A stretch of 64,000 nt of DNA from Svornostia abyssi (lineage in GTDB: Bacteria; Actinomycetota; Thermoleophilia; Solirubrobacterales; Solirubrobacteraceae): NCBI GenBank assembly GCA_024666565.1, contig CP088295.1:4588001-4652000 (forward strand). The letters are read 5' to 3'. Under the pieces are notes generated by a model that did not search any database, was not told where the DNA came from, and saw only the letters and a program-made list of their open reading frames with translations. A program made the translations under genes and the position numbers. Within the stretch, counting starts at the first letter, position 1; the number at the start of each line of letters is the position of its first letter. This document shows, piece after piece, positions 34,255 through 44,362 of the stretch.

Positions 34255-35873
34255 CTACAGAGGCGGGAACAGGCCACCTGAGATCGCGGCCGCGAGGCGG
34301 ATCCTGCCGGCCGGGGTCGGATGCGTCCCGTCGGATGTCAGGGGGTCCCGCCCGGCGCCTGCCACCGCCCGGTGGGAGCGGCGGAACCACCGTCCTCAGC
34401 CAGCGCTGCCACGTCGATCACGGCGTCCGCGATGGCCGGGCTGCTCCGGACCCACTGGTTGTACTGCTGAATGACCGGGTTCGAAGCGTCCGGGGTCTGA
34501 CCGCCGGGTGTCGTGAAGCCGTTCGTGGACCGTGACTTCGGGGTGACCGTGCATAGGTGAACGCGCGGCGTAGCCTCGACGAGGTCGAGCAGCCAAGCCA
34601 CGAGCTCCTCGATCTGCGCTTGGATCTGCGCGGAGGTGAAGGAACCGTGGTTGCGCCCGTACTGGACGATGACGTCGCTCACGGAGAACGTCGCCGCCAG
34701 GAGTTCACGTCGCATGGCCGCCATCCCACGCGGCCCGTTCCCCGAGCCTGACGGAAGGAACTGGAACGAACCCTCGCTCGGGCGTGCGAGGTTCACGTAT
34801 GCGACCCCCGCGGCGTGCAGCCCACGCACCACCCACGAGTCCTTCGGAGATGCGATCGAGTCCCCGAGGATGAGTGCCGCGCGCTTCCGGTTGGTCTCCC
34901 CCGCGGTGTGCGCACGCACGAGCAGCGGCGCATACATGCGGCCCGAGGTGTTGGTGCCGTCCGCGGCCTGCCACCCCGTCTCGTCGACGCGATCACCAAG
35001 CCGCGCGGATCCCTCGACAGCGCGCTCGCCTTCGGTCGTATCGGTCGCCATCGCCTGATAGCGGGGCCAGCCGCCCTTCGGGTCGGTGGTGCTCACGCGA
35101 TACCGCACGTATGCCACGCCAGTCCGGGCGATCGGCTGCGCCACGCGAGCCACGCGCACGCCGCCGGGTGGGATCACCGCCTCGCGCTCCCCGTCCTCGA
35201 AGTACGCCGGATACGTCACCCCCGATGCCGCATCCGTCGTCTCGCCGGGGACGAGCTCGAGAGCTGCCTTCACCATGATCGGGTTGGACGGCGCGGCATC
35301 GCTTGGGGTGCTCCCCCGCGTGGCGAAGTTCGCGAAGACCAGTTCGGCCGCGTCGCAGGTCTGCTCGATGTACAAGCGCTTGCGGCCCATCTCGGCTTGA
35401 GACCGCACACGGCACGTCCCACTCGAATCCGCGGTGATGTCCACCCGCGGTCCGCCGGGAGACGTCGCGAGCGCAAAAGTGGCGGCAGTCCGATCCCGGA
35501 CGTAGTACGTCGTCTCCAGCTTCAGGGGTTCGGCTCCAGCGAGCGAGCCGAACACGACAGGGTCACCCTCCTGCAGTCCGTGGCCGCTCATGGTCACCAG
35601 GTCCGTCGACGCGCTCACGGTGCACGGGCGGCCCTGCGCGCTCGCGTCATCCCCCACCAGAAGGGCACCGTCGCCCACGTGTCCGATTCCCAGCCCGCCG
35701 ATGGCGAGCACCGTGGGGACCCCGTCGACGACCGCGAGCGATCCTGCTGCGGCCTCGGCGGGGCCCGGTGTCGCCGCGCCGACCACGAGGCGTGACAGGC
35801 CAGGACCGAGGGCCATCGCGCCCCCGGTGAACAGGCCCAACCGTATGACAGTGCGACGATCGACAGGGTTCAT
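34255..35873 (-). CDS. Exported SGNH/GDSL-type hydrolase (frame break near 34342-34352)
   Basis: About 539 residues when joined. A twin-arginine-like start (MNPVDRRTVIRLGLFTGGAMAL) suggests Tat export; I used this ATG at 35873. A beta-rich N-terminal half is followed by an SGNH hydrolase domain: block I ALILGDSIASPKDSW with the nucleophile Ser, IVQYGRNHGSFTS, and block V DGTHPTPAG with the catalytic Asp and His. Block V is reached only by shifting frame at the GGGGG run at 34341-34345 (reading ...WQAPGG then DPLTSDGTH...); otherwise the protein stops just before its catalytic His. The corrected stop lies three bases from the convergent acetyltransferase stop. Possibly a deacetylase opposing that acetyltransferase; inference. 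Confidence 0.68.
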
Positions 35874-35959
35874 GGAGGGGCGGAACCTAACGGCCCACGC
35901 GCCCGAGACCACCGGCATTCACCGGATTCCAACGCCTCGCCTCCGTGCGCTGCCGCCGC

Positions 35960-37021
35960 CTACAGCACCCGGCCGAGCACGCCGCCCACGCGACGCACCC
36001 CGTACCCCGCCGCGCGCAACGCGATCGGCTGCCGCGTGCCCGCAGGCGCCAGCACCCGGGCCTCGCGCTCGCGATACCAGTCGACCGTGGCCTCCAGCGT
36101 GTCCTCGTGATGCGACGGCGTCCACCCCAGCTCGCGCTTGGCCTTCGTGGAGCGAAACGCCCACCACAGCGCGGCGACGCGCACCTCCTGCACCGTGACG
36201 GCGGGCCGGCCGGGCAGGGTCTCCATCGCCAACGCGACCTGCAGCGCCGCGACGCGAGGCAGCTTCACCGCCGGCGGTTCGACCCCGGAGATCCGGCCGA
36301 GATCAGCGAAGAGCCGATCCAGCGTGAAGTTGCGGTTGCCCAGGAGGTACCGCTCCCCCGTCACGCCGTGCTCGGCGGCGAGCAGGTGCCCGCGCGCGAC
36401 GTCCTCGGCGTCGACGATGTTGATCGCCCCGTCGACGTACGCCGGGATCTCGCGCCGCAGGAACCGCCGCACCAGCTCGGTCGACGAGCGCCGGACGTCT
36501 CCGCGCCCGAACACGTGCCCCGGGCACACGATGACGACGTCCAGCCCGCGTGCGGCGGCCCGGAGCGCCTCGGCTTCACCCTCGCGCTTGCTGTCGACGT
36601 AGTGGATGCCCTGGGCCTCCACCGGGAACGGCTGGCGCTCGTCCGCCGTCTCCCCCCACCGTGCCGGCCCGACCGCCGCCATCGACGACGTGTGCACCAC
36701 GCGTCCGACCCCGGCGCGCTGCGCCTCCTCCATGAGGATCCGCGTCGCGTCGACGTTCGCGCTGAACAGCGACTCGCGCGGCGACCGCAGCGACGTCCGC
36801 CCCGCGACGTGGAAGACACGGTCGACGTCGCGCAGCGCACGACGGACGGCGCGGCGGTCGCGCAGATCGCAGCGCACCCGCTCCGCATCGAGGTCCGCGA
36901 TGCCCGCAAGCGGGCTGCCCTCGCGCACCGTCACGCGCAGCGAGTCACCCCGTTCCTGCAGCAGTCGAGCGACGTACGAGCCGACCAGGCCCGTGGCCCC
37001 CGTGACGAGCGTGACCGACAC
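35960..37021 (-). CDS. NAD-dependent epimerase/dehydratase (HpnA/dihydroflavonol-reductase-like)
   Basis: A 353-residue extended short-chain dehydrogenase. The NAD(P)-binding loop is TLVTGATGLVGSYVARLL at residues 4-21, and the catalytic Tyr-Lys pair is in GIHYVDSKREGEAEAL. The active-site Ser lies in VVHTSSMAAVG. The C-terminal substrate region (ERYLLGNRNFTLDRLFADLG) is the pattern of hopanoid-associated sugar epimerases and dihydroflavonol-4-reductase-like enzymes. No hopanoid genes are in view. Divergent from the AI-2E family gene with a short gap. The substrate, a nucleotide sugar or small ketone, is not certain. Confidence 0.82.
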   Translation of the reverse strand: MSVTLVTGATGLVGSYVARLLQERGDSLRVTVREGSPLAGIADLDAERVRCDLRDRRAVRRALRDVDRVFHVAGRTSLRSPRESLFSANVDATRILMEEAQRAGVGRVVHTSSMAAVGPARWGETADERQPFPVEAQGIHYVDSKREGEAEALRAAARGLDVVIVCPGHVFGRGDVRRSSTELVRRFLRREIPAYVDGAINIVDAEDVARGHLLAAEHGVTGERYLLGNRNFTLDRLFADLGRISGVEPPAVKLPRVAALQVALAMETLPGRPAVTVQEVRVAALWWAFRSTKAKRELGWTPSHHEDTLEATVDWYREREARVLAPAGTRQPIALRAAGYGVRRVGGVLGRVL

Positions 37022-37106
37022 AGGGTGACTCTAGGGTCCGCCGAGGATGACTGTCGCAATCGGCGCGGCGCTGCGATCCATCCAGGCCGGTCGGCAGGAT
37101 GAACCC

Positions 37107-38294
37107 GTGAGCGAGGACAGTCAGACCCCCATACCCGTGACGGTCCAGCGCGAGGAGGTGCTCGCCCCGAAGGCGATCCTGCGCAGCGTCCTCATCATCG
37201 TCGCGGTCGTCCTGTCCCTGTACCTCATCGTCCAGCTCAAGACGCCGCTGACGTGGATCATCATCGCCGCGTTCATCGCGGTGCCGCTGGCGACGCTGGT
37301 CGCCAAGCTCCAGCAGTTCATCCCGCGCTGGAGCGCGATCCTCGTCGTCTACCTCGGGCTCATCCTCGCGCCCATCGGCCTGGGCGCGATCCTCATCCCG
37401 CCGCTCGTCACCGAGGGCAACAAGCTGGTCAACAACGTCCCCGGCTACGCGCAGGACATCACGCAGTTCGTGCAGGAGAACGAGCGGCTGCGCGAGCTCG
37501 AGGAGGACTACGACATCACCACGAAGATCGAGGAGGAGGCCGAGAAGCTGCCGGCCCGCGTCGGTGACGCGGCGACCATCCTCCAGGACGTCGGCTTCGG
37601 GATCGTCAACTCGCTGTTCGCGGTCCTCACGATCCTCGTCCTCAGCGTCTTCATGGTCTCCAGCGGCCCCATGTGGGCACGCCGCGTCATCGAGCTGCAG
37701 CCACCGGAACGCGCCGAGCAGCTCGACCGCGTGCTGCGCCGCATCGCGGCGGCCGTCGGCGGCTACTTCGCGGGGGCCATCGCCGTGGCCGTGGTGGCGG
37801 GCATCGCGAACTACATCGCGATGAAGATCCTGGGCGTGCCGTTCGCGGGGCCGCTCGCGGTGATGGCCGGGCTCGCGTCGCTCATCCCGATGGTCGGCGC
37901 CACGATCGCCGCCGTGCTGATCGGCCTCGTCACCGTCTTCACGGACTTCCCCACCGTCACGATCATCTGGGGGATCTGGGCGATCCTCTACCAGCAGTTC
38001 GAGAACCACCTCATCCAGCCGCAGATCCAGAAGCGGACGGTGAACGTCACGCCGTTCGTGACCATCGTCGCCGTGCTGCTCGGCGGATCGCTGCTCGGCA
38101 TCCTCGGGGCGCTGCTCGCGATCCCGATCGCCGCATCCATCCAGATCCTCATCGGCGAGTGGTGGGCCACGCGCCGCAAGACCAAGCTCCCGCCGCCCGG
38201 CGAGGAGGGCCCGGCGCTGCCGGTCGCCGGAGGCGCGGCTGAGCCGCCGGAGGACGACGGCGCCGACCCGCCGGGCGAGCCCGCGCCCGCCTAG
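37107..38294 (+). CDS. AI-2E family transporter
   Basis: A 395-residue polytopic membrane protein (PF01594 type). Hydrophobic segments include SVLIIVAVVLSLYLIVQL, IIIAAFIAVPLATLV, LVVYLGLILAPIG, and the C-terminal block LGGSLLGILGALLAIPIAA, which is the family signature. Members such as TqsA export the signal AI-2, but many act as Na+/H+ antiporters or export unknown solutes, so the substrate is open. I chose the GTG at 37107 after AGGA; an ATG 60 bases upstream would add a 20-residue soluble leader. The tail is acidic and Pro-rich. It converges with the ABC permease gene by four bases. Confidence 0.82.
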   Translation: MSEDSQTPIPVTVQREEVLAPKAILRSVLIIVAVVLSLYLIVQLKTPLTWIIIAAFIAVPLATLVAKLQQFIPRWSAILVVYLGLILAPIGLGAILIPPLVTEGNKLVNNVPGYAQDITQFVQENERLRELEEDYDITTKIEEEAEKLPARVGDAATILQDVGFGIVNSLFAVLTILVLSVFMVSSGPMWARRVIELQPPERAEQLDRVLRRIAAAVGGYFAGAIAVAVVAGIANYIAMKILGVPFAGPLAVMAGLASLIPMVGATIAAVLIGLVTVFTDFPTVTIIWGIWAILYQQFENHLIQPQIQKRTVNVTPFVTIVAVLLGGSLLGILGALLAIPIAASIQILIGEWWATRRKTKLPPPGEEGPALPVAGGAAEPPEDDGADPPGEPAPA

Positions 38295-39079
38295 TCCCTC
38301 AGGCCCTGGCGCCCGCCGTGGTACCAGGGCAGCAGCAGCCGCTCGAGCAGCAGGACCGCGCCGTAGAGCGCGATCCCGATCCCCGCGAGCACGACGATCG
38401 TGGCGAACATCTCCGCGGTCGCGACCTGGTTGTTGAGCACCAGGATCAGGTGGCCCAGCCCTTCACTGGCGCCCACCCACTCGGCGAACACCGCACCGAT
38501 CACCGACAGCGCCGCGGCGATCTTGACCCCGCTGAACACCGACGGCAGCGCCGCCGGGAGCTGGGCGATCCGCACCCGCTGTCGCCGGGTCGCCCCGAGC
38601 GTCCGCAGGAGGTTCAGCAGCTCCGGGTCGGCCGCCTTCAGCCCGTCGATCGTGTTCACCGCGACGGGGAAGAACGACACGAGCGCGATGACCATGACCT
38701 TCGGGCGCAGATCGAAGCCGGTCCAGATCACGAAGATCGGCGCGACGGCGACCACGGGCACCATCTGGCTGACGACCAGCCACGGGTAGACCGCGCGCTC
38801 CACCGCCCGGTTGGCGTGGATGACCATGGCGAGGCCGATACCGAGGACGATCGCCGCCGCAAACCCCACGAGGATCTCCACGATCGTGACCCACGCGTTG
38901 TCCCACAGCAGGTCGCGCTGCTCCCACAGCGCGTCGGCGACCTGGCCGGGCGCGGGCAGCGACGTGTCGGGGATGTCGGTGACGGCCTTCACGAGCGCCC
39001 ACCCGGCGACGACGAGGACGGCGAAGCCCACGGGCGCGCCGATGTTCACGACGAGGGCTCGCGCGCGGGCGCCGGTCAC
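38291..39079 (-). CDS. ABC transporter permease (NMT1/taurine/nitrate importer type)
   Basis: A 262-residue inner-membrane permease with about six helices (VGFAVLVVAGWALVKAV, ILVGFAAAIVLGIGLAMVI, and ETIVVLAGIGIALYGAVLLL-like end). The ATPase-contact EAA loop is RTLGATRRQRVRIAQLPAAL. It belongs to the SsuC/TauC/ThiX group. The GTG at 39079 overlaps the ATPase stop (GTGA), so permease and ATPase are coupled. Together with the ATPase and the binding protein upstream it forms a complete importer. Confidence 0.88.
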   Translation of the reverse strand: MTGARARALVVNIGAPVGFAVLVVAGWALVKAVTDIPDTSLPAPGQVADALWEQRDLLWDNAWVTIVEILVGFAAAIVLGIGLAMVIHANRAVERAVYPWLVVSQMVPVVAVAPIFVIWTGFDLRPKVMVIALVSFFPVAVNTIDGLKAADPELLNLLRTLGATRRQRVRIAQLPAALPSVFSGVKIAAALSVIGAVFAEWVGASEGLGHLILVLNNQVATAEMFATIVVLAGIGIALYGAVLLLERLLLPWYHGGRQGLRD

Positions 39080-39852
39080 GCGCCGGCCTCCGGTTGGCTC
39101 GTCGCCGCGCTCATGAGCGGAGCCAGGAGGCGCTCCTGCAGCGCCGCGAACGCCGGGGTGACGACCGCCGCCGGGGTCCTGGGGCGGAGCAGGTCGATCG
39201 TGACCTCCAGGATCACGGTCCCCGGCCGCCCGCTCATGACGTACACGCGGTCGGAGAGGTACACCGCCTCCTCCACGTCGTGGGTGACGAAGACGATCGT
39301 CGTGCGCGCCGCGTCCCAGACGTCCAGGAGCCACGCCCGCATCTGCCAGCGCGTCAGCGCGTCGAGGGACGCGAACGGCTCGTCGAGGAGCAGCACGTCG
39401 CGCCCGGCGAGGAACGTCCGCAGCAGCGCGGCGCGCTGACGCATCCCACCCGACAGGCTCGCCGGCCAGTGGTCCTCGAAGCCGAGCAGGCCGAAGCGGT
39501 CGAGCTCGGCGCGGGCGCGGTCGCGAGCGGCGCGGCGAGGCACGCCCGCCAGCTCCAGGCCCAGCGTGCAGTTGTCGAGCACGGTGCGCCACGGCATGAG
39601 GCAGTCGCGCTGCGGCATGTACCCCGTGACCCCGAGCAGCGTGTCCGGTCGCACGCCGTCGAACAGAACGGATCCGGCGCTGGGCCGCTGCAGCCCGGCG
39701 AGGATGTTCAGCAGCGTGGACTTCCCGCAGCCGCTCGGCCCGACGATGGAGACGATCTCACCGTCCCCGACGACGAGATCGACGCCGCGCAGGGCCGTCA
39801 CGTCATCACCGAACGACTTCCCGAGCGCCTGGACCTCGAGCTTGGCCGCCAC
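39076..39852 (-). CDS. ABC transporter ATP-binding protein (importer)
   Basis: A 258-residue nucleotide-binding subunit. Walker A GPSGCGKSTLLNILAG, signature LSGGMRQRAALLRTF, Walker B DVLLLDEPFASLDALT and the H-loop FVTHDVEEAVYLSDRV are all intact. It groups with SsuB/TauB/ThiZ-type ATPases. It lies 18 bases after the binding-protein gene and overlaps the permease start by four bases. Confidence 0.92.
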   Translation of the reverse strand: MAAKLEVQALGKSFGDDVTALRGVDLVVGDGEIVSIVGPSGCGKSTLLNILAGLQRPSAGSVLFDGVRPDTLLGVTGYMPQRDCLMPWRTVLDNCTLGLELAGVPRRAARDRARAELDRFGLLGFEDHWPASLSGGMRQRAALLRTFLAGRDVLLLDEPFASLDALTRWQMRAWLLDVWDAARTTIVFVTHDVEEAVYLSDRVYVMSGRPGTVILEVTIDLLRPRTPAAVVTPAFAALQERLLAPLMSAATSQPEAGA

Positions 39853-39870
39853 GGGTCGCGGGCCCTTCGC

Positions 39871-40914
39871 CTACTCGTCCTGGGGCAGGAACTCGCTCGT
39901 GGCGAACCGCGCGGGCGTCACGGGCCTGCCGATGAGCTCGTTGCCCACGAGGAACGCGGAGAGCGCCTCGACGTCCTGGGCGCTGAAGCCGCCGAAGGCC
40001 CCAGCCTCGCCCTGGAACAGCGGCCCGTAGGCGTCGAGCTGCGCCTCCGCGATGTCGCGCTTGAGCGCGGGGTTCTCGGCAAGCAGATCGTCCAGCGATC
40101 GCCCGGGGTCGGCGATCGTGTCGGTGTACCCACGGACGGTGGCATCGACGAACGCCTGCATCAGCGGGGCGTCGGCCTTGATGCGCTCGGTGGTGGAGAA
40201 CACGACGAGGCCGGGATACGACGGGCCGCCGTACTCGTCGAGGGCGAAGATCGTCGCGGGCTTGCCGTCGACCTCGACCTGCACGCCGTCGGCGGGCCAG
40301 TAGCCGGTGAAGGCGTCGACCTTGCCGCTCTCCAGGTTGAGCACCCCGTTGAAGCCGATGGTGACGACGTCCGCCTTGGACGGGTCGGCGCCGGCGTCCT
40401 GCATGATCGTCTCGAGCACCGCGGTGTCGGAGGGCACGCCCGTCACGCCCACCTTCCGGCCCTCGAGCTGCCGCGGGTCGGTGATGTTCGACGACTTCAG
40501 CGCGATCAGCCCGCCCAGCGGGCGCTGCACCAGCGCCAGGATGCCCTGGGCGTCCGCGCCGTCGTCGATCTGCCCTGCGATGTCGATGCCGTCGGCGATC
40601 CCGAAGTCCGCCTTGCCCGCGTCGATGAGCTTCAGCGTGTCAGCCGTCGACGTCGGCTCGACGATCTCCAGGTCGAGGTTGTTGTCCTCGTAGTACCCGG
40701 CGGCGACGGCCCGGTAGATCCCGGCGTGAACGGCGTTCGGCACGAAGTCGAGCACGAGCGTCGCCGTCGTCTTGGTGGGCAGCGCGCCGGTCGCGGTCGG
40801 CGTCGCTGGCGGCGACGTGCCCCGCTCGTCGGCGCCTCCGCACGCGGTGAGGGCGAACGCGGCGAGCAGGCACAGCAGCGCGAGCAGCGCCGGCCTGGAT
40901 GATGCGAGCGTCAC
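39871..40914 (-). CDS. ABC transporter substrate-binding lipoprotein, NMT1/THI5-like
   Basis: A 347-residue solute-binding lipoprotein. The lipobox is LLAAFALTACGGAD. The mature domain starts TATLVLDFVPNAVHAGIYRA, the segment typical of the NMT1/THI5 group that binds pyrimidine or thiamine precursors (ThiY, RibY), and continues VGVTGVPSDTAVLETIM and FTGYWPADGVQVEVDG. The ligand could be a formylated aminopyrimidine, a riboflavin precursor or a sulfonate; I see no TPP or FMN riboswitch in front of it. It begins 18 bases after DUF3618, so it may share that transcript. Confidence 0.85.
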   Translation of the reverse strand: MTLASSRPALLALLCLLAAFALTACGGADERGTSPPATPTATGALPTKTTATLVLDFVPNAVHAGIYRAVAAGYYEDNNLDLEIVEPTSTADTLKLIDAGKADFGIADGIDIAGQIDDGADAQGILALVQRPLGGLIALKSSNITDPRQLEGRKVGVTGVPSDTAVLETIMQDAGADPSKADVVTIGFNGVLNLESGKVDAFTGYWPADGVQVEVDGKPATIFALDEYGGPSYPGLVVFSTTERIKADAPLMQAFVDATVRGYTDTIADPGRSLDDLLAENPALKRDIAEAQLDAYGPLFQGEAGAFGGFSAQDVEALSAFLVGNELIGRPVTPARFATSEFLPQDE

Positions 40915-40932
40915 GGTGCCCCGCGGGCTCGT

Positions 40933-41163
40933 TCAGCCGCGTCGGCCGAACAGGCCGCCGATGGCGACCAGGCCCCCGGCGAGCACGAAGCCTGCGGCGG
41001 CGGCCCCGGCCAGGACCGGGCGCTGATGCTTGACGAGCTGCTTGCGCCAGTCGGTGATCTCCCGCACCTCGTGCGTGAGTGCCTCGACGGCCTGACCGAG
41101 CTCGACGCGGTTCGCCTCGATGGACGCCCGGATCTCCTCCGGCGTGCGGGAACGGGTGGCCAT
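40933..41163 (-). CDS. DUF3618 small membrane protein
   Basis: A 76-residue protein: an amphipathic helical N-terminus (TPEEIRASIEANRVELGQAV) and one C-terminal membrane helix (VLAGAAAAGFVLAGGLVAIGG) with a basic end. This is the DUF3618 pattern found in actinobacteria beside holin-X genes. It starts three bases before the next gene's stop region in a tight operon. Function unknown; probably an envelope-associated helper. Confidence 0.8.
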   Translation of the reverse strand: MATRSRTPEEIRASIEANRVELGQAVEALTHEVREITDWRKQLVKHQRPVLAGAAAAGFVLAGGLVAIGGLFGRRG

Positions 41164-41166
41164 GGC

Positions 41167-41607
41167 TCAGGACCTCGCCTGGTCGACGGTCTGCTTGATG
41201 CGCTCGGCCTCTTCGATGGCCATCGTCGGCGCCGGTGCCCCCGTCTTCTTGACGAGCCGGGACGCGCCGTAGCCGGCCGCGCCGCCCGCCGCGAACAGCA
41301 GGAACGCGACGAGGAAGAAGCCCCAGAAGAAGCTGCCGGACGGCGTCGGCAGGATCCAGTACGCCAGCCACGCGAAGCCCTGCAGCAGGATGGACAGCCC
41401 GAAGATCGCGAAGACGCCGGCCGCCGCGAAGATCGCGACGCCCTGCGCGATCTTCGTGACCTTCTCGGTCATCTCGACCTTGGCCAGCTCGATCTCCTCG
41501 CGGACGAGCAGCGTCGCCTTGTCCGTGATCTGCTGGACCTGCGCCGCGATGTCCGGCTGGTCACCGCGGCCCGGGGGCCGGTATGGGGGGCGCGGCTCAG
41601 CGGCCAA
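41167..41607 (-). CDS. Phage holin family (Holin-X, actinobacterial) membrane protein
   Basis: A 146-residue protein with an amphipathic helix (KATLLVREEIELAKVEMTEK) and two membrane segments (GVAIFAAAGVFAIFGLSIL and FFWGFFLVAFLLFAAGGAAG). This matches the Phage_holin_3_6/holin-X family, which despite its name is chromosomal and common in actinobacteria beside DUF3618. There is no phage context here. It overlaps the Pro/Glu-rich gene by 11 bases. Role unknown. Confidence 0.82.
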   Translation of the reverse strand: MAAEPRPPYRPPGRGDQPDIAAQVQQITDKATLLVREEIELAKVEMTEKVTKIAQGVAIFAAAGVFAIFGLSILLQGFAWLAYWILPTPSGSFFWGFFLVAFLLFAAGGAAGYGASRLVKKTGAPAPTMAIEEAERIKQTVDQARS

Positions 41608-42709
41608 GGCGACGGAGGATCAGGGCGATGAGGACGCCGCCGGCGAACGCTGCGCCGACGAGGACCTCCGGACGGGACGTCAGGCCGCCAGCCGGCGCAC
41701 CGGCAGGCGCGGGCTCGAAGGCCGGCGCGGGCTCGGGCTCGGGCGCCGCGGCGGCGGCGGGGGCGGGCTCGGGCTCGGGCTCGGGCGGCAGCGGCGGGAT
41801 CACCGGCGTGGCCGGTTCCTCGGCGACGGGCTCGGGCACCGGCTCGACGGGCTCGGGCTCGGGCTCGGGCGTGACCGGCTCCGGCTCCACGGCGACGGGC
41901 TCGGGCTCGGACTCCAGCGCCGGGGTCTTCCCGTCCGGCGCCCAGGAGGGCGGCGGCGGGGCGGGACCTTCTGCGATCGGCGCGGGCTCCGGCACGACCG
42001 GTTCGGGCTCGGGCTCGGGGGCCACGGGCGCGGCGGCGGGCTCCGCGGCGGCCCACGCGGGCGGGGCAGGCCCCTCGGGCACGGGGGCAGGCTCGGGCTC
42101 AGGCGCGGCAGCCACGGGCTCGGGCTCGGGCTCAGGCTCAGGCGCGACCGGCTCCGGCTCCACGGCGACCGGCTCGGGCTCCGGCTCGGGCGGAGGCGGC
42201 GGGATCAGCGCCTCGGCGGGCAGCGGCTCCTCAGCCGGCGGCGGCGGAATCAGGGCCTCGGCCGGGAGCGGCTCCTCCGCCGGCGGCTGCACGGGCGGCC
42301 AGGCGGGCGCCTTGTCCGTGACCGTGGGCTCGGGCGCAGGCGCGGCCTCGGCGGCCCCCCACGGGGGGCTGCCTCCGGCTCAGGCGCCGGGGGCGGCTCG
42401 GGGATCGCGGCCGCGGGCGGCTCGGGTTCGGGCGCGGGCTCGGGGGCCGCGGCAGGCGGTTCGACCGACGGCCAGGCGCCCTGGGCGCTCGGCGGCTCGA
42501 TCGGCGCCCAGGCCGGCGCCTCGGGCTCGGGCGGCGCAGGCGGCTGCTCCCCGGCGGGCTCATCGCCCTCGGGAGCGCTGCCGGAGGCGACCGCGAGCAG
42601 CTCGGCCGTGCTCGGCTCGGGCCACACGGGAATCTCGGGCGCAGGCGGGGTCGGCTCGTCAGAACCGGCCGGGGTCTGCTCCGGCTCCTTGGGGGGTGTC
42701 CTCACTCAT
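41597..42709 (-). CDS. Pro/Glu-repeat protein with C-terminal membrane anchor (two frame breaks)
   Basis: About 369 residues when joined. Starts at the ATG at 42709, which overlaps the stop of the small gene before it (ATGA). The start frame (MSEDTP) must shift at a run of six G at 42691-42696 to enter KEPEQTPAGSDEPT, and again at the paired C6/G6 runs at 42355-42368 to continue AAEAAPAPEPTVTDKAP. The body is a long Pro-Glu repeat (VAVEPEPVTPEPEPEPVEP) with two copies of AEEPLPAEALIPPPP. One membrane helix ends the protein (VLVGAAFAGGVLIALIL) followed by RRLGR. Such PE-rich rods can span the wall, as in TonB-like proteins. Function unknown. Confidence 0.68.
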
Positions 42710-42846
42710 TCGGGCGGATCCTCCCCATCGAAGATCTGGCGGAACGCCATCGTGGCGGCCCTGGCGGTGATCGCCGTCGCGATGGCGCCGAAGCCGGCGA
42801 GCAGCGCGGCCCACACGAGGCGCTGGACGAGTTCGTTCTCCTTCAT
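42706..42846 (-). CDS. 46-residue membrane protein, DUF4235-like
   Basis: A small gene of 46 codons. It reads KENELVQRLVWAALLAGFGA, one membrane helix, then TMAFRQIFDGEDPPE. The C-terminus resembles DUF4235 proteins, which sit in the same operon type as DUF3618 and holin-X. GGTGGAG lies directly before the ATG. Its stop overlaps the next gene's ATG by four bases, which strongly supports both being real. Confidence 0.7.
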   Translation of the reverse strand: MKENELVQRLVWAALLAGFGAIATAITARAATMAFRQIFDGEDPPE

Positions 42847-42861
42847 CTCCACCGAATCCAA

Positions 42862-43484
42862 TCAGACCGTGCCGGCAGATGCCGGTGTTGCATCGAGTCC
42901 ACCACACACCGTCTCGACCACGAGGCCCTTCGCGCGGTCGTACTCAGCCTCCCCGGCGGGGAGCAGATCGAAGATCCACCCCGTCAGTACCTGTTCGATC
43001 GCCCCGTAAAACGCCATGGCCGCGAACTTCGGTGTGACGGTGTCCTTGAACTCCCCGTCGGCCTGCGCCCGCGCGACGATCTGGGCGATGAGGTCGTACG
43101 CCTCGCCGATCTTCTCGAGGTGTGTGCGCCCGAACGAGTTCGCCGCGCGCGTGACCTCGACGATGATGACCTTCATCACGTCGGGGTCGTGGCGGTAGGA
43201 CTCGACGATGAACCCGGCGATCGCTTCGAGCTTGGCGCGCGCGGGGGCGTCGCCGGCGTCGATCTCGCGGATGACCTCGAGCATGACGTTCCAGCGCTCG
43301 AGGAAGATGCGGTCGAGGATCTCCTCCTTCGACCCGAAGTAGTGGTAGACGAGGCCGTACGCGACGCCGGCCTCATCGGCGATGTCCGCCACGCGGCAGG
43401 TGTGAAAGCCCTGGCGCGCGAACACGCGCACCGCCGCGTCGAGAATCTGTCGCTGCCGGTCCGCCCCGGCCATCCGCTGCGCCA

Positions 43485-43485
<1 letters not shown>
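42862..43485 (-). CDS. TetR family transcriptional regulator
   Basis: A 207-residue regulator. The N-terminal helix-turn-helix is clear: RQRQILDAAVRVFARQGFHT then RVADIADEAGVAYGLVYHYF and GSKEEILDRIF. The rest is the all-helical ligand domain of the TetR_C (FadR/AcrR-like) group that often binds acyl-CoAs. Its ATG shares one base with the stop of the nitrilase-family gene (TGATG), so the two are co-translated. A 16-bp palindrome at the head of this unit (44327-44342) is a likely operator, which would make it self-regulating and also control the divergent DUF2804-MFS genes. Confidence 0.9.
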
Positions 43486-44321
<836 letters not shown>

Positions 44322-44326
44322 GGTCA

Positions 44327-44342
44327 TTGACTGGCGAGTCAA
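44327..44342. promoter_or_regulatory. TetR-type palindromic operator (TTGACT-N4-AGTCAA)
   Basis: Perfect 6-base arms TTGACT and AGTCAA with a four-base GGCG centre. It lies exactly in the gap between the divergent nitrilase-TetR unit and the DUF2804-MFS unit. Size and symmetry fit a TetR dimer site. The left arm could also act as a -35 box for the rightward genes, so a bound repressor would block it. Confidence 0.7.
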
Positions 44343-44362
44343 CTCAGCGGGATGCTACCCGC

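Noticed and set aside
39871..40932. TPP or FMN riboswitch for the NMT1/THI5-like importer
   Set aside because: Only 18 bases separate the binding-protein gene from DUF3618, and no conserved riboswitch core is present.
41167..41607. Prophage remnant because of a holin-family gene
   Set aside because: Holin-X is a chromosomal actinobacterial family found with DUF3618; no other phage gene is present.
41740..42230. CRISPR-like or tandem DNA repeat in the Pro/Glu region
   Set aside because: The repetition comes from in-frame Pro-Glu codons of irregular spacing, with no spacers or palindromic repeats.
7130..42709. Programmed ribosomal frameshifting as explanation for the frame breaks
   Set aside because: Breaks of both signs occur in many unrelated genes, and several sit at plain G/C runs rather than slippery heptamers with downstream structures. 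Sequence error explains all of them more simply.
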